Positions 37,747 through 50,100 of a stretch of 64,000 nucleotides of DNA are shown in pieces. Every line of letters begins with the position of its first letter. The first letter of the stretch is position 1. Under the pieces are notes generated by a model, which was given only the letters and a program-made list of their open reading frames with translations, made no database searches and had not been told where the DNA came from. This DNA comes from Cannabis sativa. Taxonomy: Eukaryota > Streptophyta > Magnoliopsida > Rosales > Cannabaceae. The position numbers were made by a program, and so were the translations under genes. The DNA lies in contig NC_083601.1 of assembly GCF_029168945.1 (NCBI RefSeq), forward strand, positions 17,140,160 through 17,204,159, written 5' to 3'.

Positions 37747-38814
37747 TCAAAATAAATAAATAAATAAATGAGCTTCATCTTTATCTTGGACGATCTTCAT
37801 CCCTTTGTCCAGCTTTCCGATCCAACTCACTAAGAGAGCATTTGAGTTCAAGCAGCTTGGGCTGTAATAAGAAGAAAAACAAATAAATAAAGTTAGTTCA
37901 GAATCAATAATCCAATTGGATAATAATTCACTAATACTCATCAGTTTATAGAAAGAAATACCTTGTTTCTTTGCAAGAAGTTTAGGACATTGGGGTTTCC
38001 AATGGCCTTTCTCATTGCAGTAGAAACACTTTCCTTTTAGTGCATCACCAGTAGCAGCAGCCTTTTCGTTTTGAACTGTTTTCACAGCTTTGGCTCGCTT
38101 CTTGGTATTTTTCCACTTCTTCTTTGTCTTGGGTCTTGAAGTAGAGGCTACATGTGCCTTAGGTTTAATCGTCCCATTACCATTTCCAGAATTGTGAGGT
38201 TTACTCCCTTTCTTCTTGGGTCCTCCAATCAAATTTTCATATGTCTGAAGGTCATTGACTAACGCATGAAAGTCTATCTCCTTTTTATTCATGACATAAT
38301 TTGATGTATAGGGCAGAAAAGCTGGAGTCAGACTATTCAAGATAAGGCTTACTTGAGTAGTGTGATCCATTTCAGCACCATGATTCTGGGCTTCCTGGAA
38401 ATAACTTGCCATTAGGAGAACGTGATCACGCACATTCTGATGGGGTTCCATCCGTGCATTGATGAATTTTTTAGTCGCGTCAAAGCGAGACTGAATAGAT
38501 GCCATACCGAATAGCTCAGTTAACTGCGTCATAATTTCTACAGCCGTGTCGGTTTTTGCAAACCTTGTTTTAAGGGTGTCAACCATGCTGGAAAGCATGA
38601 AGTATCGAGCTTTATTGTTAGCATTCTGCCAACGCTCGAACTTCTCTTTAACAGCTTTGGTTGCATTGTCACCCGGCTGTTCAGGAGACGGCTCAGTTAA
38701 CACAAACAGGGCACTTTCACCTATGAGAGCAATATTAATGTTCTCATTCTATTTTGGGAAGTTAGATCCATTTAGCTTATTTTCAGTCAAGAGTGATAAC
38801 ATGGGATTTGACAT
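37747..38814 (-). pseudogene. copia gag with zinc knuckle, premature stop, truncated before protease
   Basis: The likely start is at 38814 (MSNPMLSLL, LNGSNFPK). An in-frame TAG follows FPK, near 38751. Beyond it the frame stays open from 38703 to 37747 with FERWQNANNKARYFML, LTELFGMASIQSRFDA, ARMEPHQNVRDHVLLM and the knuckle CFYCNEKGHWKPQC. After it comes WIIDSE, which looks like the first residues of the protease site (WIIDSG) before the sequence loses all similarity. So the pol region was lost just inside protease, and the tail after that is chance coding. Confidence 0.88.
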
Positions 38815-41800
38815 GGCTATACAGGATACTACAAAATAATAAATAGAAATCAATTATGGTTTAACACAAAATCCAATTCAGAAATTATAAGCACATAGCA
38901 AGTAGGAATGATAAGAGAAAATACTAAAAAATACAATCATAAATAATTTCCAAGGTTTTCAACAAACTGATATCAGTGTCCCGTTTAGGCGAGAGTCAAA
39001 GCTACCATCTATTGAATAGAGTTGTCAACTCATCTAAAATAATGAATATTCTAGCAACCTTTTATTCGATCAAGATTGGAATCCAGCGTTGTCCAGTTTA
39101 GGCGAGAGTCAAGGCTATTCTATCTTATGAGCTTCTACCATTGTTTCATATTTTGTAAGTCAAATACAGTCGCCACCATTAGGGTGATCATTAATACCAT
39201 ATAAAACACTTACAAATATACTTATCTTTCGAGATTAAACGGTGCTAACTTGCTAATGAACGTTCCTCCATTAGGGAGGATTACTCACTAAAACAAAAGT
39301 TATGTAAAACCAACAATGGAGATCGAATATCTTAATAATAATAAATCTCATTATTTAAAATGTATTTTCTTTTATTATTTATAATATATATATATGTATA
39401 TATTCATTAAATATCAAATTTAGAATAAAACTCTAAATAGAATTTAATTTAATATTTATAAAATTATACTTAGATGGTTATGAAAATAAATTGAATTATT
39501 TCCATCTTAGTATTAATTTTCCAATAAATATTAAGAAAATTATTTAATTTAAGTTGTATTAATTTAAATTAATTTGCAACTCAAATTTAAATTTTCATAT
39601 GAATATATATTTATTGTATTTTGAAAAAAAAAAGTATAATATTATAATATTTTCGAAATACTTAAATAATAATTACTAGAAAAATACTTCAAGCAAAATT
39701 ATTATCTATCTAGATTTTCTTTTGACTAATTAATTCAATTTCTAATAATATATTTTAGTTCACTTATTCTAAATTAATCTTTAAAGGAAAAAATGATTAA
39801 TTTAAGTTGGTTCAAAAATTAATTAAAATAAATAATTAATTTACAACTTTAATCTATTTTTCATGATAAATTCAAAATCATTTTGCATAATTAAATGCAA
39901 TTTCAAAATTGATTAATAAAATAAATAAAATATATTTTGAAAATGATTTAAATTTAAGTTGTAAAAATAAATTTCAACTTAATAATTTTCTATTTAATTA
40001 AGTGTCATGAAAAAAAATATTTAAGTATCATGATGAAAATCAACTTAGATATTTAATTTTTCAATTTAATTAAATGTATTAAATTCAAGAAATAAATAAT
40101 TAAGTGTAGAGAAGGCTTAATTATTAATCTCTAGCTTAATACTAGGAAAAAATATTCTTAACTTGAATTGTACTAAAATTAATTATAAAATAATTAATTT
40201 CACAATATATAATATTTTCCTATTTAATATTAGAAATAATAAGTAGTCTAGAAATAACTATCTAAAAAATATCTCATTTCAGCTAAGTATCTTTTCAAAA
40301 AAAATTTGAAAAATATTTAATTTAAGTTGTTATAGAAAGAATCTAAAACTTAAATATTTTCAAATTTGAATTCAATTAAATATCAAAAATTAAGTTGTAA
40401 CCACTTAATTTGAAAAATATTCCATTTTAAGTTTAAAACTAACTTAAAAAATATCTCAAGAATCTTCAATAACCAATTCCTAGAATTCCTCAACTTAATT
40501 TTAAATTCAAAAAAATATTCAAATTTAAGTTAGATAATAAAAATCAGTTAAAATAACTAATTTATAACTTAAATAGGAATATTTAATAAATAAGCTTCAG
40601 AAAGAATCTAGTTAGTTAAAATTCTTTATTTAATTAAATACAAGAAAAATACAAATAGTTTATCTAGAAATAGTATCTAAAAACTAAGAGTGTTTTTCTT
40701 AAAATTAACTTTAAAATATTAAAATGAAAATAAATTTCATATATTTTTAAAAGTTAATGATGTTGCTAATCAATTTTATTAGGTTAAACTAATTTAATTA
40801 ACCTAGCACAGTTATTCAAATTAGGCAAATGGGCCTTCACAATTGGGGTAGTTCATGTGAGGAGGAGCTGGGTTCAGTATGTCGTACCCACTTCTATTGG
40901 CCCCCAACTCTTACACAAGGCCCAAAAGAGAGGAATTTAACCTTAAAATAAATAACTGTTATTAATTGAATAGGCCCAAAAACTAATTGGACCTAACTAA
41001 AATCTATCAGGGTGTGACATTTTATTTAACAACAACCTATATGCATCTATAATAAAATAAACATATAGGCTCACACAGCCACACAGATTTGGATGGACCC
41101 TATTATGTTACTAGGTCATACACAGATGAAAGAAAAATGTAAAATTTACCTGTTACAAATTATTTACTTGACCTACTGACAATTGAACCATGGGTTAAAA
41201 TCATATCATTGGATCTGTCAACAAGTTAACCATGGCAATTTAGATCAAGCAATAAAATAATATGTTTTATAAAACTTACACATAAGCTAAAACACATACT
41301 CCTGCAACAAGATGAACTGGATAGTTGGATGTAGGATTTATTTAATTTTAAATAATTAAATTTCAAAAATAATAAATAATTAAAAAAAAATCGGTTTTTA
41401 AATTAAAATAAAATAATATTTAAAATTAAACCTACAATTTTGAAAAATTAGGTTTCAACTAACCTAAATATCATTTCAAAAATTTGCTAACCACTTTTAA
41501 AAATTTATGTTATTTTATAAATTAAATATTCAATAAAATAAAAAATGATAAATTAATATCCTTTTCAGATTTTATAATTTAATTTAAATAAAAAAATAAC
41601 AAAATTTAAAAGTTAGCAAAATATCTTATTTCGATTCAAAATATCATGATTATAGTAATCTTATTTTAAATTTAAATAAGGTCAAATTATTTAAAAAAAG
41701 TTAATTTAAAAAATTTAATATCTGACCTTAAATTTAAAAAATAAGATAAAATAATCAAATTTAAAAATAAGATAAAAAATTAAGCAAAAAGATAGATTTT

Positions 41801-42480
41801 TACCTATTTTCAAATTCAAATTACACTAATATTAAAATTAATTTTAAAAACTCAACTTAATTTATTTCTGATAATTAGATTTGAAAATTGAAAAATAAAA
41901 ATCAAAATATAAAACTACACAAAAAATCGGAAGTTAATTCCATGAAATAGCATGAAAAATCGAAGAAAACGAAAAAAATTTGCAAGTGGTACGGACAGTA
42001 TGCATTGCATCGGTCCACACGCACGAGCAGGGGTGCTTGACCGAAGATCCTCGGCGCAGGAGGCTGCATGCAGCCTCTCCACGCGCGCAAGGGAGGAATT
42101 TCAGACAAAAAATTATGTGTGACCGAGGTAGCTCGGTCCAGCATGTGTCTGAGCGCGTGCTGTCGGAGGGTTGCCCCTCATCCGCGCGCGTAGGTGAGTT
42201 GCACCACCCCGATATTTTTCTGATTTTCAAAAATTCATAACTAATTCAAATAAAATCAAAATTGAGTTCTGTAAAAAAGTAAATTGCTTAATTTTTTCCA
42301 AACTATCCAATAAAAATAATTCCAGAAACAGAATTTCAATTATTTTTCACGAAAATTTACAAACATCAATCAATCATCATATAGCACATAGATCGACATG
42401 AAACCATCCAAATCACATACAAATCGTTTTAAGTCCAAATTTCTTGCAAGCAAATCAATTACCATGGCTCTGAGGCCAGT
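38815..42480. other. Long 5' leader of the gag-only element (sense minus)
   Basis: About 3.6 kb from the primer site to gag, very AT-rich at 39340-41960 with almost no open frame. Two copies of GTTTAGGCGAGAGTCAA lie at about 38984 and 39098, and two hairpins with the loop ATTAG at 39174-39186 and 39264-39280. 41985-42215 is a GC-rich island with the primer-site side beyond it. No host gene seen. Confidence 0.6.
42462..42480 (-). other. Primer-binding site of the gag-only element
   Basis: Reading minus directly after the LTR end: ACTGGCCTCAGAGCCATGG. Its core TGGCCTCAGAGCC resembles the TGGTATCAGAGCC initiator-Met site. This decides the sense strand. Confidence 0.75.
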
Positions 42481-44374
42481 TGTTGGAATTTATTTTACCA
42501 GGATCTTAGATCTACTCACAAGTATGTTGTTTAACACCCTAAATATGAACTTTCTAAAACGATAAATAAACACATATAAAGTTAAGAAAACCTTACATTG
42601 GTAGCAGCGGAATAATATGTCTCCTTCCACTCAGATCTCTAACCCTTGTATCCTTTCTGTTGCAGAGTATTATCAAGATCTGAGCCCGAATGTCCTTCTC
42701 TTTGAATGTGATCTTTCACAGTCTTCCAATCTATGATTGAGGTACCACTTGCTGTCCGTGGGCACTACTCTATCACTAGAGGGTTCGAAATTGTGAAGAA
42801 GAAAAGAGAGAGAGGTAGGGTCGGCTATAGAGAGAGAAAGTGGAAGGCTCAATTTTTTTGAAAAAGGCAATCTTTGATTTTCTGACAAAAAGCTTGAAGA
42901 ACTTGTTATTTTGACTGAGCCATCACTTTCTATTTATAGGCAACTACTAGGTTTAGGTTAGTAATTATTTGGCATTAAAATAATGAAAATATTAATTAAA
43001 AAACCCACTCAAGTGGCCGGCCACAGGTGTTATTGGGCCTCACTTGGATTTTGCAGTTTTCACAATTTTTATTTCTATTTTCTCAAAAACGCCAATTTTC
43101 CAATTCTAACCATTTAAATGCCAAAACTAATTATTTAATAACTAAAATAGATTATTAAATAATATTGTCATTTAATATAATTATTAATTAGACATATAGA
43201 GTCTCTTAATTAATAAATAAACTTAGAATCTATTTTCTTTACAATTTCACCCCTGCTTAGTGAAAATTCACAAATTAGACATAGTCTAACTTTAGAATTA
43301 TAATTGATTAATTATAAATCAGTTAATGAGTCTTACAAGCAGTGTGGTGTCAACTAGAATGGGGACCATGGATCTATATGCTGAGCTTCCAATAAGCGAA
43401 CCGAATTTACTAAGTAAATCCCTACTTATTAATTCCTCGTTGAATCCACTCTTAGAACTTGGAATTGCACTCTCAGACTTATATAGAGCATTCTATATGT
43501 TTCACGATATAGATATGCTATCTTATTTAACCATTGTTATAATCTTAATGTGATCAAAGATCCTCTATATAGATGATTTACATCGAGATGGGATAAATTT
43601 ACCGTTTTCACCCCTCAATGTATTTGGCCCCTTAAAACACTTTGCTACCTGTAAATTATGTTTTAGTGATCTAAGAATTAGTCACTGAAACAAGAGCTCA
43701 TTCATTTACTTCTATTTAGCTAAGCTCGAAGGGAATCATCACTTGACTTCTATACACCAGTAGAAGCTATAGATTCTATATTTATGTTCAGCGCTCCCAC
43801 TCAATCATACTATCATGTTCCCAAAATATACGTATTACCCTGACCCAAAAATAAGCTTAACTAATAAATCAAAGAACATGAATAACACTCTTGAATTGAG
43901 CCTAAGCATATCAGGATTTAGATTCTTTTAATCTAAGATCAACTACTGATATTGACTTGGAAAGATACAACGGTAAGTTTATAATATCTTAACTAAGTTC
44001 AATATCGGTCCAGTCCAATGTATACTCCATACATTCGAAACCAGTATACTTTACCAATGTCCTGGAAAGAACATAACACTTACTCCAAGTGTAAGTACAC
44101 ATCATCGCTAATTATCACATCAGTGTAAATCCAAAACACTGATGAAACAGGGACTTAGTCTTTTGAATCATATAATCACAATCACATTCCACTGTGTTGA
44201 CAATACTGTAATTGTGAATAAATATATGTTCTGGACTTAACAGATTTTGTGCATATATTAAACATATTAAACCATAAGCATGAAAAATTCATGCAAACAT
44301 AAATCACTTTAAATTTCTTAGATTGATCACTAATCAGATTGTAATGGGTTTTATTTAGGGCACAAAACCCAACA
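42481..44374 (-). repeat. 5' LTR (sense minus) of the gag-only element
   Basis: 1894 bp, colinear with 34269-36162. Differences are scattered single bases, for example at 42622 and 42780. Confidence 0.93.
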
Positions 44375-44379
44375 TTATT

Positions 44380-45050
44380 ACCATCTGATGTGAAAATATT
44401 GTTGTATAATATAAGCAATTTCAGCTTGAGAAGAACGCTCCACCCCATCGCTATCTTGTAATTTCGTGACCTAAGTAGCAGCCTTCCTATTGCTGGCTTT
44501 TTGATGGAAAATTTTGGTATTTGAATCACTAGATTGTAACTAAGATATATGAGAACATTGGTGCCAATAATCTTCTTCTTGAGCCAAAAGATCATCCAAG
44601 ATATTTTCACTAGCTTGAAGTTCAACAAAGTGTTCAGAGCTGGTGTTATTTGAATCGCGAAAGGCTGCAAATTTTTCATGTAAAAGCTTTATTTTCTTAA
44701 GCAAATCTCCAAACTTACTCCTATGCCAAGATTGTACCTGTGGAGAAAAAGAGAAGATGTTATATAATATTTGTGAAATTAGATCACCCCCAGTTGTATG
44801 CTTCCAGTTTCAAGTAATGAGTTCAAGACAATCTTCATCTTTCAACCATAGATTTGAATTGTTGAGGCAGTGAGCGATAAGCTTGGGAAATAACAACCTT
44901 CAATACTCTATGGTTAGAAGCATAAAAGTCTAGGTGTGCAAGGATTGACACGGAAAAAAATTTAGACCATTTGGCATATAGTCTAATCTTTCTTTGACAT
45001 TCGTACCCTTAGAGTTGTTATTGTGCCAAGTGAACATGTCTCCATCAAAA
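44380..45050 (-). pseudogene. L1-type LINE (copy 1), endonuclease end to RT linker
   Basis: Reading minus: FTWHNNNSKGTNVKERLDY and, after a shift, HLDFYAS (C-terminal endonuclease), then DDLLAQEEDYWHQCSHISQL and NTKIFHQKASNRKAATQ, typical of the LINE linker ahead of RT. It continues across the LTR element into 34268-31420. The 5' end is lost near 45050, so the LINE is truncated within the endonuclease. Confidence 0.8.
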
Positions 45051-45054
45051 TATA

Positions 45055-45669
45055 ATCTATGTGTTTTGTTTTATTTGTACTAATTATTAATATTTTTCTC
45101 TCTCTTTTTTTTTAATTTCTCGCATTTTTTTTTTCTTTTTTCTTAATTTTTTTTCTTCATTTTTTTTACTCCATTTGTTTTTTTAAAATATATTTTTTAA
45201 GTCTTTTGTACATTTTTTACTATCTTTTTTCTCCCGTATTTTTTTAATAATTTTTTTTTTCGTTTTTTATCTTATTTATTTAGTAGTAAATATATAATAG
45301 TATAAAAAAATTATATGAGCATATATATGATATTAATCTTTTTGTGTTGTTATTCTTCTATTTTTCATAAATTTTTGTTAGTTATTATTTTATTGTTTTT
45401 TTAAATTTTGTTTGTTAGTAGATAAAAAGGGGAAAAAAATCAAATGAGCTTATGTTTAGACATGCCGATTGATGATTTTAATTTTATTAGATAAATTTGT
45501 ACCAGATTATGTTTTTGTTTAAATATAATTTTTTTAATAATTGTTTAAATATAATTAATAAAAATAATAAATATAATTATAATTCACAAATTTTTACTGC
45601 ACGTACTCTGCGACTAGTTTATATATACAACACGAAGCATTACAAATTACGTATGAACATTCAAATTAG
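45055..45669. other. T-rich low-complexity spacer
   Basis: 45060-45300 is almost pure T with scattered A/C, the rest AT-rich. No gene seen. Confidence 0.6.
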
Positions 45670-47070
45670 AGTAATTTGAGGCATAACCTCCTTAAGCGGC
45701 CAGGTTTTTATAAATAATCTCCAATTCTAAAATTTTGGTGGTAAAACTCGCTAAACTCGTGTTCTGCTAGCAGTTTAACATTTCCATCAATTTTTTGTTG
45801 TTAACTGTCATGGTGGAATGTCTACGTGTACACAGTGTACACGTGGCACAATTTTATTGGTCCACGTAAATAAATATTTAAAAAAATAAAAAAATAATTA
45901 TTTTAAAAATAAAAAATTTTCTTTTCTTTCAATTTTTTTTTTCTTTTTATTTTCTTTCCTCATAATATTTTTCTATTTTTTTTATCTTTTTCTCGTCAAT
46001 ACTCTTCTGGTCCAGACTTTGTCACCAATAACAAACGCAAATACGAAGAACAAACCACTCCACCACTGCCTCATCGACCCACTGGATTCTCTGCCGTAAT
46101 CACTTCTTCCTTTCCTGACTCCTACTACAACGTTCCTCCACCGGTCGATGAGATCCAGTTAGCCAAGCAACGAGCGCTAGAGATCGCCGCTCGCTTGTTC
46201 AATAATGTTAGTGTTGGTGCTGGGGCTTCTCCTCACGATACTAAGCGCCCTAGGTTGAGAATGGCGGCAGTGGCTTTGATTCTCCAAGTGTTTCGTCTTG
46301 TTTCTTTATTTTTGTTGTTGTTTTTGTATTTTAGATTGGTCTGTGATTTTGTTAGAGTTATATATGTAGATTATAAAGGACAACAAGGTTCTTTGTCTTC
46401 ACAATCTTCGATACCAGTTTCGTATGGATTTCAGGGTTCGAGTAAGAAGATTGAGATTCCAAATGGTAGGGTTGGTGTAATTATAGGTGGGAGATGCGGT
46501 TGAGAAGGAGAGGGTGCGAATTAGGTTTCAAAATTAGGGTTTTTTCGATGGTGGTGATGGTCTGCATTTGTTTCGACAGTGGTGGTGATGATGGGAAGTT
46601 GTGAGGGTTGGTGGTGGTGGTCGTAGTCACCAGTTGTGGTGGATGGTGATGGTGTGGCTTCGACGGGGATGGCGGCTAGGGTAGGGCAATGAGAGAGAGA
46701 ACGAGAAGAAGAGAAAGAGGGAATTAGGAAATTAAGGTTTTTTTTTTAATTTTAATTTTTTTAAAATTGTTTTTTTAATTTTTAAAGAAAAAGAAATTTT
46801 TTTATTTTTTTATTTTTTCTTTTTCAAATAATTAATTTTTTTTTTATTTTTTTAGATATTTATTTACGTGGACAAATAAAATTGTGCTACGTGTACACTG
46901 TGTACACGTAGACATTCCACGTTAACAGCTAGAAATGGATGAAAATGTTAAACTGCTAACAGAACACGAATTTAGGAAGTTTTACCACCAAAATTTTAAA
47001 ATTGGGAGTTAGTTACAAAAGCCTGACTATTCAAAAAGGTTATGCCGCAAATTATTACCAAAAAAATTTG
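45670..47070. mobile_element. Pack-MULE-like element carrying a host gene fragment
   Basis: The two ends are inverted copies over at least 200 bp. Left 45672-45875 contains GAGGCATAACC, ATTTTGGTGGTAAAACT, GTTCTGCTAGCAGTTTAAC and GGAATGTCTACGTGTACAC; the complement of 46860-47062 repeats them in the same order. T- and A-rich stretches extend the arms inward. Between them (46015-46500) lies a piece of a host KH-domain gene. Long inverted repeats around captured exons are the definition of a Pack-MULE. I could not find a convincing 9-bp target duplication, so the exact ends are open. Confidence 0.75.
46015..46503 (+). pseudogene. Captured fragment of a FUBP-like KH-domain protein gene
   Basis: The translated pieces NNKRKYEEQTTPPLPHRPTG, PPPVDEIQLAKQRALEIAAR and LFNNVSVG, then KRPRL, match the N-terminal part of plant far-upstream-element-binding-like KH proteins. 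A one-base loss after KRPRL shifts the frame. An unspliced intron (about 46292-46370, ending TAG) follows, then GSLSSQSSIPVSYGFQGSSK and KIEIPNGRVGVIIG, the start of the first KH domain. It breaks before the full GxxG loop and stops at 46501. The retained intron shows capture from genomic DNA, not from mRNA. Confidence 0.82.
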
Positions 47071-47153
47071 ATAACAGCGTTGATTAATTTCTTTTTTTTT
47101 TTTTTGAGAATAACCTGTATCCATTAATAAGAGCATGAAGTACAAGATACATG

Positions 47154-50100
47154 TTAGAAATAAGATTGGATAGAAGGGTTTGTCCAGAAAGCTTCCTGCT
47201 CTAAGCGTAAAGCTGTCTTAGCTAGACAATGGGCAACATGATTTGCCCCTCTGGGGATGTAGCTAAGAGACACATTAGGGAAATAAGAGAGCAAGCTCTT
47301 AATCTCAATGACAAATGGGTTAAGGTGCAGATGATGAGTATCATTTTTACAAATGTAATTGACTAACACATTACAATCTGAAACAATACTGTCCGGATAA
47401 AATGAGTGTTCATGGCACCAAACTAAAGCTGAATGAAGTGCTTGTGCTTCCATAAGTAAAGGTGTAGTGATTCCACTTCTAGGCTTGGCCAAATTTATGA
47501 GAACGTCACCTGTATTGGAATGTATGGTCATGCCAAAGCCCATTTTGAGGAGTTGGGAATCTTGGGCAACGTCCACGAAAAGGCGATGATGGAATGTTGG
47601 AGACGATGTGCGGCTATCATTAAATATGAAATGATCCTCATGAGCTGGAGAAGGTGTGGGGTTCTGCGTGGTGCAGATCTTGTATTGCTCAAAGTAGGTG
47701 GATGCTTCACGAATGATCTGGTCTGGGGAGAGGGATAGACCCTCATGAAGCCAAGTATTCCTGCAGTTCCAGAGCTTCCACAGCAAACAAACAAAGAAAG
47801 GATAATGTCCAATAATAAATTTAGTGGCAGCAAGATATAATAAATCCATACAGCCAAGTGAAGAGTGTGTAGAAATAAAAGCATTAAAATCAGTTAATTT
47901 CCATACCTTCTGGGCAGCAGGGCATCTGAAGAGAGCATGTTCTAGGGTCTCATCGTGATATTGACAGCGACTGCAATGGGGAGAGTTTAAAGTCTTTCTG
48001 TTGAAAAGGTTTCGGCTTGTAGGGAGTATATCATGACAGACACGCCAAAGGAAGTGTTTCACTTTAAGAGGTAAAGGAAGGGTCCAAAGAGCTTTCCACC
48101 AGTCATGTGAGGACTTGTGATTTGAGGGGGTAGGTTCGGTGTGGTGAAGCTGTCTGTGGGCAAGGTGGTAACCTGAATTGACCGTGTATGAACCATGTGG
48201 GGTGAAGGACCAGAAGTGTGTGTCTGGAGTGGAAAGTGTATGAAGGGGAATGGACAGTATAGATTGTGTAATGTCTGTAGGGAAAAGGGATTGGATAATG
48301 TCATAGTTCCATTGTTTGTGAGGTGTGATAAGATCAGCCACTGTCATATTGGCATGTGAATGATATCTTAAATAGGACAGTTTGCCATAACCAGGAATCC
48401 AAGCATCATTGTAAATGTTGATGGTAGTACCATCACTAATTGACTTCCTAAGGCCTGACTGAAGAAGTTCTTTGCCCCAATTAATACTAGACCAAACAAG
48501 AGAAGGTCTATGGTCCTTGCCAGAATGAAGAAAGATAGTGTGTGGGAAGTATCGAGCTTTAAGTAGTGTGGCCACTAGCGAATGAGGATAATGGAGTAGC
48601 CGCCAAGCTTGTTCGGCCAACATCGCCTGATTGAAGGCTTTCATAGAACGGAAGCCAAGACCACCATGGAATTTTGAATAGATAAGAAAAGACCATGTTT
48701 TCCAATGGATTTTCCTGGTAGTCTCAGTGCCGCCCCACCAGAACCGAGCCATAAGGGATTCAATCTTAGAATGGAAAGATGCAGGAAGCTTAAAGCAAGC
48801 CATGGCATAAGAAGGAATGGCTTGAACAACTGATTTCAAAAGGACTTCTTTACCACCTTTGGAAAAGACTTTAGAATTCCATTTATTTAAGTGAGACCAA
48901 ACACGATCGTTAATGTAGTTGAAGGCATCCTTCTTAGATCTCCCAAATGCTTGAGGAAGACCCAAGTACTTATCCATCGTCTCCCGAATAGGGATGCCAA
49001 GAAGCATCGCGATTTCATGATGGAGCACAGGAGTCGTGTTTGGAGAGAAGTATAAGGCCGACTTAGTGTAATTAACCAGTTGTCCAGAGGCACGGCTGTA
49101 ATCGCAAAGAATGCTTTGGATGGTGGTCGCAGCTTCAACAGAAGCAGAGCTAAAGAGGAGACTATCATCAGCGAAAAAAAAAGATGTGAGATGATTGGTG
49201 CGCGCCGAGCAATTTTAATGCCAAGGGAATGACTCCGAGGTTGGTGCTGCTGGGTTTTATAATTGATGAGCGAAGAAAGACCCTCAGAGCAGAGAAGAAA
49301 TAAATATGGGGAGAGAGGGTCTCCCTGGCGAATGCCTCGAGTAGGTTTGACTGCTCCAAGAACTTGTTGGTTAAGGGAGAAAGAGAAGGTAGCAGTGGAG
49401 ACACAGGCCATAATTAGCTCAATGAATTGCCTGGGAAATAAGAATCTTTCCATAACCTTGCGAATGAAAACCCATTCAACCCGGTCAAAAGCTTTGGCCA
49501 TATCTAGTTTTAATGCCATCCATCCCAACCAACCGGATTTACGATGAGAGAGAGAATGCATAACTTCCTGGCCGATGATAATGTTATCTGAGATTAAACG
49601 GGAAGGAAGAAAAGCACTTTGTGCAGGAGAAATGATACGACTGAGAATGGGCTTAAGACGATTGACTAAGACCCGTGAAATGATTTTGTAGAAGGTGGAA
49701 CAAAGACTGATGGGTCGATAGTCAGTGATCTGCTCAGGATTTGTCCGCTTTGGTATAAGAACAATGAGCGTTTGATTGATGGCTGTTAAATCTGCATCCC
49801 CATTGAGGAAATTGAGAGCAGCAATGGTAACGTCATGACCCAGTAAGTGCCAATTCTTTTGGAAGAAACTGCCACTAAAGCCATCTAAGCCTGAAGCTTT
49901 ATAATGAGCGAGTTGGAATGTAGCAGTTTTAACTTCACTAGCCATGAAAGTGGCCTGAAGAAGGTCAGTTTCAGCAGGGGTAAGACTCTCAGAAATGCCT
50001 GAAAGAACATATTCAATGATTTCATTGTCAGGCATTTGGCTTTGGAAAAGGTTAGTGAAATATTGCTCAATGGTTGCCAAGATAGAGGGTGTCCAGTCGT

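Larger units (their letters stand above)
34269..44374 (-). mobile_element. Gag-only copia LTR retrotransposon, 10.1 kb
   Basis: Two 1894-bp LTRs (34269-36162 and 42481-44374), ends TGTTGG..CCAACA, and a perfect 5-bp duplication TTATT (34264-34268, 44375-44379). Sense is minus: next to the right-hand LTR, reading minus, is TGGCCTCAGAGCC, an initiator-Met-like primer site, and next to the left-hand LTR, reading minus, is AAGTGGGAGTTTG, a polypurine tract. The only recognised protein region is gag at 37747-38814. There is no integrase, RT or RNase H. It inserted into the LINE at 31420-45050. The LTRs differ at scattered single bases only, so it is the younger insertion. Confidence 0.93.

Noticed and set aside
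46195..46503. Intact small gene with a hydrophobic start
   Set aside because: The hydrophobic stretch is the translated intron of the captured KH-gene fragment, after a one-base frameshift.
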